Shown: one piece after another, positions 26,801 to 35,603 of the stretch
How positions within the stretch are numbered: the stretch's first letter is position 1
How the letters are laid out: the number at the start of each line of letters is the position of its first letter
NCBI GenBank assembly: GCA_023395595.1
Contig: JAEWYO010000060.1
Span: forward strand, 142,837-206,836
Length of the DNA: 64,000 nucleotides
Direction: 5' to 3'
Source: Bacillota bacterium
GTDB taxonomy: Bacteria; Bacillota; Clostridia; Christensenellales; CAG-138
Translations under genes and position numbers: made by a program
The notes under the pieces: generated by a model
The model's database searches: none
What the model saw: only the letters and a program-made list of their open reading frames with translations
Told to the model about the DNA's origin: nothing

Positions 26801-27677
26801 ACCGCTTGCGCTCTCCGGCCTGTTCTTCGGAATCGGTGCTGCGTGCAAATGGACGAGTATCTATGCAGGCGCGGGGCTTGCCGTGCTGCTTGGGATCTCT
26901 CTGGTTTCGCGCTATCTCGACTATGCGCAGGTCAACGCGCGGGACAATGACGCGGACAAGGCGCGTGTGCGTGACTTCTGGCCGATGACGATTCGCACGC
27001 TGCTCTGGTGTGTGCTGTTCTTCATCGTGATTCCGTTTGCCATCTATTTTGCTTCGTACACACCGTATTTCATCTATGAATCCGGCCAGGCGACGAGCTA
27101 TGGCATCGGTGATATGTTCAAAACATTCGGGCATTATCAGCAGTTTATGTACAACTACCACTCGACGCTGAACGCCACACATCCCTATCAGTCGAGTTGG
27201 TATAGCTGGCCGTTTACGATCAAGCCGATGTGGTATTTCTTCAACAGCTACATCACACCAGGTCAGATTTCCACGCTGAGTGCTTCCGGCAACCCCGCCG
27301 TCTGGTGGGTGTCCGCAATCGGTTCCGTCGCGCTGCTTTGGGCACGGCTGAGCAAACGGGTTGCGCCGGACAAGGCGATGCAGATCTTCTGTGTCGGCAT
27401 TCTTGCAAATTTCCTGCCCTGGGTATTGGTGACACGCTGCACGTTTATCTACCACTTTTTTGCGACGGTGCCGTTTATCCTGATGGCGACGGTTTACGCG
27501 CTGCAAAAGCTGGAACAGCGCTATCCCGAAGCGCATTTCATCAAGTGGTTCTGGGTCGGGTTTGCGGTGCTGTTCTTTGTGCTGCTCTATCCAGGCATCT
27601 CCGGCCTTGCGGTTCCGGCAGACTGGGCGGCGTTTATCTCCAAACTACCCGGAGGAAAGCTGATGTATGGCGCATAA
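23847..27677 (+). CDS. Large GT-C glycosyltransferase: sugar-binding-like domain, Gpi18-like half, PMT-like half
   Basis: 1276 residues. Signal peptide (1-22), an outside beta-sandwich-like domain (about 30-190), then a first multi-helix part (about 222-660) with the acidic loop HPTDIGCFMAWG, D286, as in Gpi18-like enzymes. After a polar loop a helix (about 703-720) and another outside beta domain (725-830) lead to a second GT-C unit with the loop MYFDELYHARTAYE (D857, E858) and SHPPLGK, signatures of the protein O-mannosyltransferase family. Expected to use polyprenyl-phosphate sugars at the outer membrane face; acceptor unknown. GTG start follows aaagga. Overlaps gtrA by 11 bases. Two-catalytic-unit fusion is the unusual point. 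Confidence 0.85.
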   Translation: MRKLLTILLLLCLLSVPALALADNGDQLAGEELLYNGDFSIHVESAPLPAGWDLRAYQNDADSVSATVASEDGTTQIVLTNKVANDARVAQDVTVEPNTVYRLSAEIRTSDVEYGTGANLSIDNYPIDGTYCYSENLFGSDSWREVLLYFRTAAEQTKVSVALRLGGYGTTATGTAEFRNVSLYECTTTENTIVNLATENGAVSNHGDASQAKTDAMTANDPLYLALAFTLVLGFAFLWYYRNELRYASRLEEPVVKPQLALLVILFGMFIVRVVLSLIFHGHPTDIGCFMAWGNMVVDLGPANFYTSGAFADYPPGYMYICGALAWICKLLGIPYDSSAMALLFKMPSTFADMATVYLLYRLAKKNGLAEKESLLIAGIFAFTPTLMFVSGAWGQIDSVLALLIVITILLLQSDKRILAGAVFGLAILLKPQALMFGPILAVAFVLDVIDHREQWVKKAIETVLAVVAALAVIFVLALPFQGDQNVFWLLSKYKDTATSYHYASIEAFNLGSMLGWNWKTADTLIFGMPFYQFGMGMIILSVLFSSVLYFFGRKRNRGALFLSAGLGVLLIFTFGHYMHERYMIPALLLILVAYLYYGDRRLLAAFGGLSTTSLLNALCAFYVVNHPASRGQVYDVITFIGSLATVAMAVYLSVISVQILALNRMPQPLQTQEQPKKRISHRVSILPSLPTDNKLHYTKKDIFFMLAITLVYGVVALTNLGSTTAPQTYWYSDQAGESVTVHFPKVERVTAYSVYGNIDTDGTMLVSTPDGHEEIFDQFYDDMFRWKKTTTDFVSDTVTISLYSGTLKLNEIAFFDANGEQIPVTVTGAQGTQGNLFDEQDAVAAVPSYFNGMYFDELYHARTAYENLNNLTPYENSHPPLGKLFIMLGVWVFGMVPFGWRVVGALFGIGMLPVLYAFGKRLFKNSDYAIVLTTLFAFDFMHFTQTRIATIDVYSVFFILLMYYYMYQYITMNFYVDGLKKTLKPLALSGLFFGIGAACKWTSIYAGAGLAVLLGISLVSRYLDYAQVNARDNDADKARVRDFWPMTIRTLLWCVLFFIVIPFAIYFASYTPYFIYESGQATSYGIGDMFKTFGHYQQFMYNYHSTLNATHPYQSSWYSWPFTIKPMWYFFNSYITPGQISTLSASGNPAVWWVSAIGSVALLWARLSKRVAPDKAMQIFCVGILANFLPWVLVTRCTFIYHFFATVPFILMATVYALQKLEQRYPEAHFIKWFWVGFAVLFFVLLYPGISGLAVPADWAAFISKLPGGKLMYGA

Positions 27678-28161
27678 CGAAGAAGCGAAAAAGACGTTCT
27701 GGCAGATGGTGAAGTTCGCCATCGTAGGCGTGCTCAATACCCTGGTGGATTTCGCGGTGTTTCAAACGCTCAACCTCACGCTTGGCTGGGTCTATGCTGC
27801 GCAGGTGCTGGGCTATACCTTCGGCGTAATCAACAGCTATCTCTGGAACAGCAACTGGACATTTCGGGAACAGCGAACGCGTTCCGTGAAGGAGATGATC
27901 CTCTTTCTGCTGGTCAATGTCGCCTCACTCGGTGTTTCACTGGGCATGATGTGGCTGCTGCGCGAGGTGTTCGGCGTGACCAATGAATGGGTTGCACAGT
28001 GGATGCCGACGGCGCTTGCGGGATTCATCAAAGGCGACACGATCGCAAAGCTGATTGCAACCGTGTTTGCCATCGCGGTTAACTACCTCGGGAATCGACT
28101 TTTCGTTTTCAAAAAAAAGACGGACGCGGCTGAAGAATCTCCCGCAATACCGGCGGAGTAA
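27667..28161 (+). CDS. GtrA-family membrane protein
   Basis: 164 residues with four membrane helices and the family pattern VKFAIVGVLNTLVDFAVFQT and YTFGVINSYLWNSNWTFRE, plus NYLGNRLFVFKK at the end. GtrA proteins are thought to flip or present undecaprenyl-phosphate sugars, so it would supply the donor for the co-transcribed glycosyltransferase, which it overlaps by 11 bases. ggagga lies inside the upstream gene's last codons. Confidence 0.9.
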   Translation: MAHNEEAKKTFWQMVKFAIVGVLNTLVDFAVFQTLNLTLGWVYAAQVLGYTFGVINSYLWNSNWTFREQRTRSVKEMILFLLVNVASLGVSLGMMWLLREVFGVTNEWVAQWMPTALAGFIKGDTIAKLIATVFAIAVNYLGNRLFVFKKKTDAAEESPAIPAE

Positions 28162-28210
28162 ACGCAGAACGCGATACAAAAAATCAGAAAAATAAGAGCA
28201 TTATTTGTCG

Positions 28211-28238
28211 AAAAAGCGCCGCATCCGCGGTGCTTTTC
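28211..28238 (+). terminator. Terminator after gtrA
   Basis: aaaagcgccgc / gcggtgctttt with a 4-base loop; the T-run is short (four). A TATACT at 28242-28247 just downstream may be the -10 of comM, but no -35 is clear. Confidence 0.6.
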
Positions 28239-28297
28239 GTGTATACTAAGCATAACCGTGAAAAAACGGGAATACGCGAGAGGAAACACATCATAGC

Positions 28298-29824
28298 ATG
28301 CTATCGCGCATCAAGAGCCACGGACTCAACGGAATCGGCGGCTTTGCCGTACAGGTCGAGACGGATATTGCAAACGGGCTGCCGGGATTTGAAATTGTCG
28401 GCCTGCCGGACGCCGCCGTCAAGGAATCGCGCGAGCGTGTGCGCGCCGCGATTAAGAACGCGGGCTATGTTTTTCCCGCAGCGCGGATCACGGTGAATCT
28501 CGCGCCTGCGGACATGCGCAAAGAGGGCGCGGTGTATGATTTGCCCGTTGCGCTATCGATCCTCGCCGCATCCGGACAGCTTGGGGCACACGTCAATCCT
28601 TCGTTCGTGACGTTTGGAGAGCTTGGACTCGATGGCGGTGTGCGCGCGATTGCGGGAACGTTGCCGATGGTGATCGACGCGTTTTCCAAGGGCGAGACCA
28701 TCTTTGCCGTGCCGGAAGGCAACGCGGAGGAGGCGGCCTATGTGGAGGGCGTGACCATTTTGCCCGTCTCCACACTCTCGCAGCTCTGCGAGCATGTGCG
28801 CGGAGATGCCGCGATACCCTCGCACCCGACGGAACACTGGCAGGGATATGAACAGCGCTTTGCGACGGATTTTTCGGAGATCAAAGGTCAGCAGGGCGCA
28901 AAACGCGCGGCTGAAATCGCTATTGCGGGCGGGCACAACATCCTGCTCATCGGCACGCCCGGCGCGGGCAAAACCATGCTGGCGCGGGCAATTCCTTCGA
29001 TCTTGCCGCAGTTGACCTATGAAGAATCGCTTGAGATTACGAAGATACACTCCATCACAGGCGCGACCAAAGGGCGCGGTATGATTCGGGAACGCCCGTT
29101 TCGCGCGCCGCACCACGGCGCATCCTCCGCCGCACTGGTTGGCGGTGGAAACCGCGCCATGCCGGGCGAGATCAGCCTTGCGCACTACGGCGTGCTCTTT
29201 CTCGATGAACTACCGGAGTTTCAGCACAACGTGCTGGAGGCGCTGCGTCAGCCGCTGGAAGACGGGTTTATCACCGTCAGCCGCGCGGCGGCAACGGCGA
29301 CCTATCCTGCAGAGTTCGTGCTCGTCGCCGCGATGAACCCTTGCCCTTGCGGCAACCACGGTTCGAAGATTCACCCGTGCCGCTGCGCAAAGAGTCAGAT
29401 TGAGCGTTATCGCGGGCGCATCAGCGGACCGCTGCTGGATCGCATCGACATACAAATCGAAATGCCGGAGGTTGGATTTCTTGAACTCTCCGAAAAAGCA
29501 ACGGGCGAGCCTTCCTCCGCTGTCCGCGCGCGCGTGGAAGCCGCGCGGGACGCGCAGCGAAAACGCTTTGCCGAGGACGGCATTCTTCTCAATGCACAGA
29601 TGAACGCAAAGCTCATCAAACGCTATTGCGCACCGGACGCGGCCAGCGAAGCGCTGCTTGCGCGCGCCTATGCCGAACTCAAGCTCTCCGCACGCGCCTA
29701 TCAGCGCATCCTGAAAGTCGCGCGGACGATTGCGGACGTGGAGGGCGCTGAGACAATTGCACTGGCGCACTACGCCGAGGCGATTCAGTACCGGAGCCTC
29801 GACCAGAGCGGAAGGGACGCATAA
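28298..29824 (+). CDS. comM: YifB/ComM-family Mg chelatase-like AAA+ ATPase
   Basis: 508 residues: N-terminal ChlI-like domain (GFAVQVETDIANGLPGFEIV, then GLPDAAVKESRERVR), AAA+ core with Walker A GTPGAGKTM near 219-227 and Walker B VLFLDELPEF, a four-cysteine insertion (NPCPCG ... PCRCAKSQIERY), and a C-terminal domain. ComM is a helicase that aids branch migration in natural transformation in other bacteria. It is followed after 4 bases by dprA, another transformation/recombination gene. Full transformation competence cannot be concluded from these two alone. Confidence 0.93.
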   Translation: MLSRIKSHGLNGIGGFAVQVETDIANGLPGFEIVGLPDAAVKESRERVRAAIKNAGYVFPAARITVNLAPADMRKEGAVYDLPVALSILAASGQLGAHVNPSFVTFGELGLDGGVRAIAGTLPMVIDAFSKGETIFAVPEGNAEEAAYVEGVTILPVSTLSQLCEHVRGDAAIPSHPTEHWQGYEQRFATDFSEIKGQQGAKRAAEIAIAGGHNILLIGTPGAGKTMLARAIPSILPQLTYEESLEITKIHSITGATKGRGMIRERPFRAPHHGASSAALVGGGNRAMPGEISLAHYGVLFLDELPEFQHNVLEALRQPLEDGFITVSRAAATATYPAEFVLVAAMNPCPCGNHGSKIHPCRCAKSQIERYRGRISGPLLDRIDIQIEMPEVGFLELSEKATGEPSSAVRARVEAARDAQRKRFAEDGILLNAQMNAKLIKRYCAPDAASEALLARAYAELKLSARAYQRILKVARTIADVEGAETIALAHYAEAIQYRSLDQSGRDA

Positions 29825-29828
29825 CACC

Positions 29829-30977
29829 ATGGCGCAAGAGAAGACGGCAGAGATCGAAGCGCGGCTCTGGTTGAACTATGGCACGGAGTATAACGCAAGG
29901 TTGTTCCATAAGATTGCGTCCCGCTATGATTCTCTTGTGGAGGCAAAAAGCGCGTTCGAAAACGGAGTGGAATGGGGCGCGGCCCTACCGGAACATGTCC
30001 GCGCAAGACTGCGGGAGGCAGAAAAGCCGGGCTTTGTGCAACGTTTTTACGAGCAGATGGAGAAGAAGAACATCCGCTTTACATATCTCGGAAACGAACG
30101 CTATCCAAAGCTGCTTGCCGAGATTCCCGACCCTCCGAGCGTACTCTATTACATCGGTACGATCGATCCCGACCCGGAACTCTCCATCGCGATGGTCGGC
30201 TCCCGCCACCCAAGCAAGTATGGCGTTGAGGTTGCCAAGCGCTTTGGATACGAACTCGCTTCTGCTGGAGCGCTGGTGGTCTCTGGCCTTGCGGAAGGGA
30301 TAGACGCTTGCGCGGCGCGTGGTGCGCTGGACGCGGTGCACGCTGTTTGCCCGACATTGGCCGTGCTCGGTTGCGGGGTGGACGTGGTCTATCCGGCATC
30401 CAACCGCAAATTGTATGAAGAGATCGTCGAACGTGGCGCAGTGGTTTCGGAGTTTTTGCCAGGAACGCGCGTGGAACGCTATCATTTTCCGATTCGCAAC
30501 CGCGTGATGAGCGGACTTGCGAACGGTACACTGGTCGTTGAGGCGGCGGAACGCAGCGGCACCTCCATCACCGCGGGCTGTGCGCATGACCAGGGACGGG
30601 ATGTATTCGCCGTGCCCGGACGAATTGGTGATGAGATGAGCGCGGGGCCCAACGGTATGATTGCGCGCGGCGAGGCAAAGCCTGTGTTTTCGCCGGAGGA
30701 GATACTCTCCGAGTTCTCCTGCCTGCATGTGCCTGCCGAGACACGCCCGCCTGCAAACATCGTTCTGCTCTCATCCCTCGGCGAAGAGCAACGCGCCATC
30801 TGTCGTCTGCTCAAGAGCGCCGAGATGAGCTTTGACGAGCTTTGCGATTCGCTCACGCTGCCGATTGGCAGTATAAACGCGGGCCTGACGGAGCTGCAAT
30901 TCGCAGGAATCATTCAGGTGCTGCCGGGCAGACGGTATTGCATCGACACCGAACGGGTCAGACTCAAAGACGTATAA
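29829..30977 (+). CDS. dprA: DNA processing protein DprA (Smf)
   Basis: 382 residues: a helical N-terminal region to about 95, the Rossmann-like core (IAMVGSRHPSKYGVEVA, VVSGLAEGIDACAARGAL, VLGCGVDVVYP, FPIRNRVMSGL, VEAAERSGTSITA, VFAVPG), and a C-terminal winged helix (about 315-380). DprA loads RecA on incoming single-stranded DNA. ATG at 29829 is chosen because it sits 4 bases after comM; longer readings overlap comM. Confidence 0.95.
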   Translation: MAQEKTAEIEARLWLNYGTEYNARLFHKIASRYDSLVEAKSAFENGVEWGAALPEHVRARLREAEKPGFVQRFYEQMEKKNIRFTYLGNERYPKLLAEIPDPPSVLYYIGTIDPDPELSIAMVGSRHPSKYGVEVAKRFGYELASAGALVVSGLAEGIDACAARGALDAVHAVCPTLAVLGCGVDVVYPASNRKLYEEIVERGAVVSEFLPGTRVERYHFPIRNRVMSGLANGTLVVEAAERSGTSITAGCAHDQGRDVFAVPGRIGDEMSAGPNGMIARGEAKPVFSPEEILSEFSCLHVPAETRPPANIVLLSSLGEEQRAICRLLKSAEMSFDELCDSLTLPIGSINAGLTELQFAGIIQVLPGRRYCIDTERVRLKDV

Positions 30978-31346
30978 TCAGTTTTAATAGTATTATTTAA
31001 TGTTATGACGTGTATTATTGGCTTGGCCAGAAGGAAAGCGTACATTTGATTGCCGGATGGACGATCTCCAGCTAGAACGTGCGTTTTGTGTGCGACATCC
31101 GTTCTTGGCAAGGGAGTATATAATAGAAGAAATTTCTTTTTGATAAATGAACATGAGCAAAGAAAGTTTATTTTTCTTCGAAAAACGTCTGAAATATCAC
31201 ACGTTTTTTTGGAATCGGGAGCCATTTCATCAGAATACACTTGACAGAATTGCATTATTTCGGAATAATGTAGCAGTTGCCGGACTATTTCTACGCCTAT
31301 TGCGCGTAGAGCCCTGAAGCAGGGGATATCCGGCGGGAGGAACGCT
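30978..31346 (+). other. 369-base intergenic region before topA
   Basis: The middle (about 31110-31260) is clearly more AT-rich than the neighbourhood. It holds a TATAAT at 31119-31124 without a fitting -35, a 56-codon open frame (ATG 31147 to TGA 31317) with no ribosome site and no recognisable motif, the topA promoter inside that frame, and a small leader hairpin ctacgc / gcgtag near 31291-31309. I regard the small frame as probably not a gene. Confidence 0.6.
31241..31269 (+). promoter_or_regulatory. SigA-type promoter for topA
   Basis: TTGACA (31241-31246), 17-base spacer, AATAAT (31264-31269). Confidence 0.65.
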
Positions 31347-33461
31347 ATGTCTGAAACACTCGTTATCGTTGAGTCGCCTGCAAAGGCGAAGACGATCGGT
31401 AAATTTTTGGGAAGCAAATACAAGGTGGTCGCGTCCAACGGACACGTGCGCGATTTACCCAAAAGTCAGCTTGGGGTCAAGATTGAAAACAACTTTGAAC
31501 CGAAGTACATCACCCTGCGCGGCAGAGGCGATGTATTGGAGCGCATCCGGAAAGAGGCGAAGTCTGCCGAGAAAGTGTTCCTCGCGACCGACCCTGACCG
31601 CGAAGGAGAAGCCATCAGCTGGCATCTGGCGCAGGTGCTCAATCTCGACGAGAGCAGCAAATGCCGCATCGTGTTCAACGAGATCACATCCACCGCCGTG
31701 AAAAACTCGATCAAAGGCGCGCGCCCCATCGACATGCGCCTGGTCAACGCACAGCAGGCACGGCGTATTCTTGACCGGTTGGTCGGCTACGAGATCAGCC
31801 CGATTCTCTGGCGAAAGGTGCGTAAAGGCTTGTCCGCCGGACGTGTACAGAGTGTTGCTACGCGCATCATCTGCGACCGCGAGAGCGAGATTCGCGACTT
31901 TGTGCCGGAGGAATACTGGAACATCTCCGCGAAACTGCGCGAACTCGCCACCAAGAAGACGTTTGACGCAAAGTATTATGGTGAAAACGGCACAAAACGC
32001 GATCTCTGCAACGAAGCGGACACTAAAGAGGTGCTCGCCCGCATTCAGGATCAGCTATTCACCATCACCGAAGTAAAGGAAGGCACGAAAACGCGGCATC
32101 CCGCGCCGCCGTTTACGACCAGCAGCCTGCAGCAGGAGGCCTCCCGTAAGCTCGGCTTCACCACCAAGCGTACGATGATGATTGCCCAGCAACTTTACGA
32201 GGGCATCGATGTCGGCGGCAAGGGCGCGGTGGGCTTGATCTCCTATATCCGTACCGACTCCGTCCGCATTGCAACCGAGGCACAGCAGGCGGCGCGCGCG
32301 TTCATCGGCGAACGCTTCGGCAGCGTCTATGTGCCGGAGAAACCGAATTTTTACAAAGGACGCGACGGCGCGCAGGACGCGCACGAGGCCATTCGTCCGA
32401 CGGGTATCGAACACGAACCCGCCGCGATCAAAGACCATTTGACGGGCGAACAGTTCCGCCTCTATAAGCTCATCTACGAGCGATTCCTCGCAAGCCAGAT
32501 GAGCGACGCAACATTTGCCACCACACAGGTGACGCTGGATTGCGCGGGTGCAACCTTCCGCGCCAACGGCATCCGCACGATTTTTGACGGCTTTACGGTG
32601 ATCTATACCGAAGGGCGCGACGACGCGCAGGAGAAGGAGACTGTCCTGCCGGAGCTTTCCATGGGCGAAACCTGCAAAGCGGAAAAGATCGATCACGAGC
32701 AGAAATTCACCCAGCCGCCGCCCCGCTATACAGAAGCCACGCTGGTCAAGGCACTGGAAGAAAAGGGAATCGGACGCCCGAGTACCTATTCCCCGACGAT
32801 CTCTACGATTGTGGATCGCGGCTATATTGCGCGCGAAAAGAAGCAGCTGGTTCCGACCGAGCTGGGCTTTGTCGTCAACCGCTTCATGATGGACAACTTT
32901 GACGAGATCGTTGACGTGCAGTTTACCGCCGGTATGGAGAGCGATCTCGACGGCGTGGAAGAGGATAAGGTTGGCTGGGCGGACGTGCTCGGCAAGTTTT
33001 ATACGCCATTCCACCAGAAGGTGGAGGTAGCGCTGGAGAAAGCCCCGCCGGAGAAGATCCCCGACGAGGTTTCGGATATCGTCTGTGAAAAATGCGGCGC
33101 GATGATGGTCTACAAGATCGGTCGTTTTGGCAAGTTCCTCGCGTGTCCGAATTTCCCAACCTGCCGGAACACGAAGGCAATTGTAGAGAAGATCGACGTT
33201 CCCTGCCCGAAGTGCGGCGCGGCGCTGATCAAACGCAAGAGCAAGCGCGGCAAGGTATTCTATGGCTGCGAGAAGTATCCGGAGTGCGACTTTGTCTCCT
33301 GGGACAAACCGACCAAGATGCCCTGCCCGCAGTGCGGCGGGTTGATGGTACAAAAAATCGGACAAAACGGCAGCTATATCGCCTGTATGAACAAAGAATG
33401 CGGGTATATTCACCGCAACGCGAAAAAAGACAAGGGCGAAAAAGAGGCAGAAGCCGAATAA
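31347..33461 (+). CDS. topA: DNA topoisomerase I
   Basis: 704 residues. Toprim domain at the start (LVIVESPAKAKTIGKFLG, with the DPDREGEAISWHL metal site), catalytic tyrosine Y300 in GLISYIRTDS, and EEKGIGRPSTYSPTI in the core. The C-terminus has three four-cysteine zinc ribbons (CEKC/CPNFPTC, CPKC/CEKYPEC, CPQC/CMNKEC). Relaxes negative supercoils. Strong gcgggagg site before ATG. Order dprA-topA-trmFO matches B. subtilis. Confidence 0.98.
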   Translation: MSETLVIVESPAKAKTIGKFLGSKYKVVASNGHVRDLPKSQLGVKIENNFEPKYITLRGRGDVLERIRKEAKSAEKVFLATDPDREGEAISWHLAQVLNLDESSKCRIVFNEITSTAVKNSIKGARPIDMRLVNAQQARRILDRLVGYEISPILWRKVRKGLSAGRVQSVATRIICDRESEIRDFVPEEYWNISAKLRELATKKTFDAKYYGENGTKRDLCNEADTKEVLARIQDQLFTITEVKEGTKTRHPAPPFTTSSLQQEASRKLGFTTKRTMMIAQQLYEGIDVGGKGAVGLISYIRTDSVRIATEAQQAARAFIGERFGSVYVPEKPNFYKGRDGAQDAHEAIRPTGIEHEPAAIKDHLTGEQFRLYKLIYERFLASQMSDATFATTQVTLDCAGATFRANGIRTIFDGFTVIYTEGRDDAQEKETVLPELSMGETCKAEKIDHEQKFTQPPPRYTEATLVKALEEKGIGRPSTYSPTISTIVDRGYIAREKKQLVPTELGFVVNRFMMDNFDEIVDVQFTAGMESDLDGVEEDKVGWADVLGKFYTPFHQKVEVALEKAPPEKIPDEVSDIVCEKCGAMMVYKIGRFGKFLACPNFPTCRNTKAIVEKIDVPCPKCGAALIKRKSKRGKVFYGCEKYPECDFVSWDKPTKMPCPQCGGLMVQKIGQNGSYIACMNKECGYIHRNAKKDKGEKEAEAE

Positions 33462-33514
33462 TCCCGCAACGAATGCAGGGAAGCATTGGATTTTGAAACA
33501 AAGGACGATACCGA

Positions 33515-34849
33515 ATGAGCGAACAACGCGTCAGCGTCGTCGGTGCAGGGCTTGCCGGATGCGAGGCGGCCTTTCAGCTGGCCGAGCGCGGAATACAGGT
33601 CGATCTATATGAAATGAAACCGCAAAAAATGTCCCCGGCTCATCACAGCGGGGATTTTTGCGAGTTGGTCTGCAGCAACTCTCTGCGCTCCGACCGGATT
33701 GAAAATGCCGTGGGATTGCTCAAGGCGGAGCTGCGGACTCTTGGCTCGCTGATTCTGCGCGTGGCGGACGAAACCCGTGTGCCCGCGGGCGGCGCACTCG
33801 CGGTTGACCGCGAAGGCTTTTCCGCACGGGTGAGTGAGATCATCCGCAAACACCCGAGCATCACGATCCACAGCGAGGAAGTCACTCGCGTGCCGGAAAG
33901 ACCGTGCATACTCGCGAGTGGGCCACTCACCAGCGACGTGCTGGCAGAGGATATCGCGCGGTTGACAGGAGAGGCGCTGCATTTTTACGATGCGGCGGCG
34001 CCCATCGTCACGCTGGACTCGCTCGATATGACGAAGGTTTACCGTGCCTCGCGCTACGGCAGAGGGGACGACTATCTCAACTGCCCGATGACGCGGGAGG
34101 AGTATGAGGTTTTCTATCGCGCACTCATCAGCGCTGAGACGGCTGAGTTGCATGCCTTTGAGACACCGCGCGTATTTGAAGGATGCATGCCCGTTGAAGT
34201 GATGGCAAAGCGCGGAGAGCAGACGCTCTGCTACGGCCCGCTCAAGCCCGTTGGGCTTGAAGTGGACGGCAAGGAACCCTACGCGGTCGTGCAACTGCGG
34301 CAGGATGATAAGGACGGCAGGCTCTTTAACCTCGTGGGCTTCCAGACGAACCTGAAATTCGCAGAACAGCGGCGGGTGTTCGGGCTCATTCCCGGCTTGG
34401 AGCATGCGGAGTATGCGCGCTACGGCGTGATGCACCGCAACACGTTTCTCAACTCGCCGAAGCTGCTGGATCACAACTACCAGATGCGCACGATGCCGGA
34501 GCTCTATTTCGCGGGTCAGATGACCGGTGTGGAGGGGTATGTGGAGAGCGCGTCGAGCGGCTTTCTCGCGGCGGTTTCGCTCGCGCGGCAGTTAGGCGGC
34601 AAAGAGGCGATCGACTTTACTGCAAAGACCGCAATCGGTTCGCTGGGGCATTATGTCTCCGGTTATGTAGGCGATGATTTTCAGCCGATGAACGTGACAT
34701 TCGGTATCATGGAGAGCATTCCTGAGCGTATCCGCAAGAAAGCGCTGCGCTATGCGAAGATTGCCGAACGCGCACTTGAGATTGTTCAAACGCTGCAGTC
34801 GGAGCTTGATTGCTCAAGTGAACCATTCGCACAGACCACTGAGTTATAA
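33515..34849 (+). CDS. trmFO: Folate-dependent tRNA-uridine54 methyltransferase TrmFO
   Basis: 444 residues. FAD site VVGAGLAGCEAA at the N-terminus; catalytic cysteines C53 (in GDFCELVCSNSLRS) and C224 (in FEGCMPVEVMAKRG) are both present; AGQMTGVEGYVESASSG is the C-terminal FAD motif. Makes ribothymidine 54 in tRNA using methylene-tetrahydrofolate. Between topA and hslV; the xerC gene that usually lies next in Bacillus is missing. Confidence 0.97.
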   Translation: MSEQRVSVVGAGLAGCEAAFQLAERGIQVDLYEMKPQKMSPAHHSGDFCELVCSNSLRSDRIENAVGLLKAELRTLGSLILRVADETRVPAGGALAVDREGFSARVSEIIRKHPSITIHSEEVTRVPERPCILASGPLTSDVLAEDIARLTGEALHFYDAAAPIVTLDSLDMTKVYRASRYGRGDDYLNCPMTREEYEVFYRALISAETAELHAFETPRVFEGCMPVEVMAKRGEQTLCYGPLKPVGLEVDGKEPYAVVQLRQDDKDGRLFNLVGFQTNLKFAEQRRVFGLIPGLEHAEYARYGVMHRNTFLNSPKLLDHNYQMRTMPELYFAGQMTGVEGYVESASSGFLAAVSLARQLGGKEAIDFTAKTAIGSLGHYVSGYVGDDFQPMNVTFGIMESIPERIRKKALRYAKIAERALEIVQTLQSELDCSSEPFAQTTEL

Positions 34850-34943
34850 CGCTAGAATCATCGCGAAAGAAACCAATTTGTCATCTGCGGCAGAAAATCT
34901 ATGATGATAGAATAATCGTGAAAGAATTGAAAACGAATAGACG

Positions 34944-34967
34944 AAAGCGGGCGGATGCGCCCGCTTT
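34944..34967 (+). terminator. Hairpin after trmFO
   Basis: Perfect 10-base stem aaagcgggcg / cgcccgcttt with a 4-base loop; only a poor T-run. A second small hairpin gggtag / ctaccc follows at 34986-35000 in the leader of hslV. Confidence 0.6.
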
Positions 34968-35065
34968 GTGCTAGTATGGTACTTGGGTAGAAGCTACCCG
35001 TCCGCAAGAGAGTTCGGCATGCATCCGCATGATTTTACGGACGAAAACAGAGGAGGATAACCTGA

Positions 35066-35599
35066 TTGGAACTCAGGGGTACGACGATAATCGCCGTTCG
35101 TAAGGACGGCAAAACAGCGGTTGCAGGCGACGGGCAGGTAACCATGAGCGAGTCCGTCATCATGAAAGCGACGGCAAAAAAGGTGCGCAGGCTCTATCAC
35201 GACCAGGTCGTGGTTGGCTTTGCAGGATCGGTTGCGGATGCATTTTCGCTCTGCGAGCGGTTTGAGAAAAAACTGGAACAATACAGCGGTAATCTGACAC
35301 GCGCGGCGGTCTCCCTCGCGCAGGATTGGCGGAGTGACAAGATTATGCACAAGCTGGAAGCGCTTCTGATCGTTGCCAACAAAGAAGAGCTCTTGATCGT
35401 ATCCGGCACGGGCGAGGTCATCGACCCCGACGACGGCATTGCGGCAATTGGCTCCGGCGGCATGTATGCGCTTGCTGCTGCAAAAGCGCTCAAGGCAAAC
35501 ACGGAGCTCTCCGCGGCGGAAGTCGCGGAAAAAGCGCTCCGCATTGCGGGCGATATTTGCGTGTTCACCAACGGCAACATTACGGTGGAGGAGGTATAA
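35066..35599 (+). CDS. hslV: HslV peptidase subunit (ClpQ)
   Basis: 177 residues. The N-terminal nucleophile Thr sits after a short propeptide (MELRG then TTIIAVRKDGKTAVAGDGQV); KVRRLYHDQVVVGFAGSVADA and AIGSGGMYALAAAKAL are family motifs. Forms the double-ring protease of the HslUV complex. TTG start is fixed by AGGAGG 9 bases upstream. The propeptide must be removed to free the Thr. Directly followed by hslU. Confidence 0.95.
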   Translation: MELRGTTIIAVRKDGKTAVAGDGQVTMSESVIMKATAKKVRRLYHDQVVVGFAGSVADAFSLCERFEKKLEQYSGNLTRAAVSLAQDWRSDKIMHKLEALLIVANKEELLIVSGTGEVIDPDDGIAAIGSGGMYALAAAKALKANTELSAAEVAEKALRIAGDICVFTNGNITVEEV

Positions 35600-35603
35600 C
35601 AAT

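Noticed and set aside
31050..31244. 64-codon frame before topA
   Set aside because: No ribosome site and no motif; it overlaps another weak frame in the AT-rich spacer.
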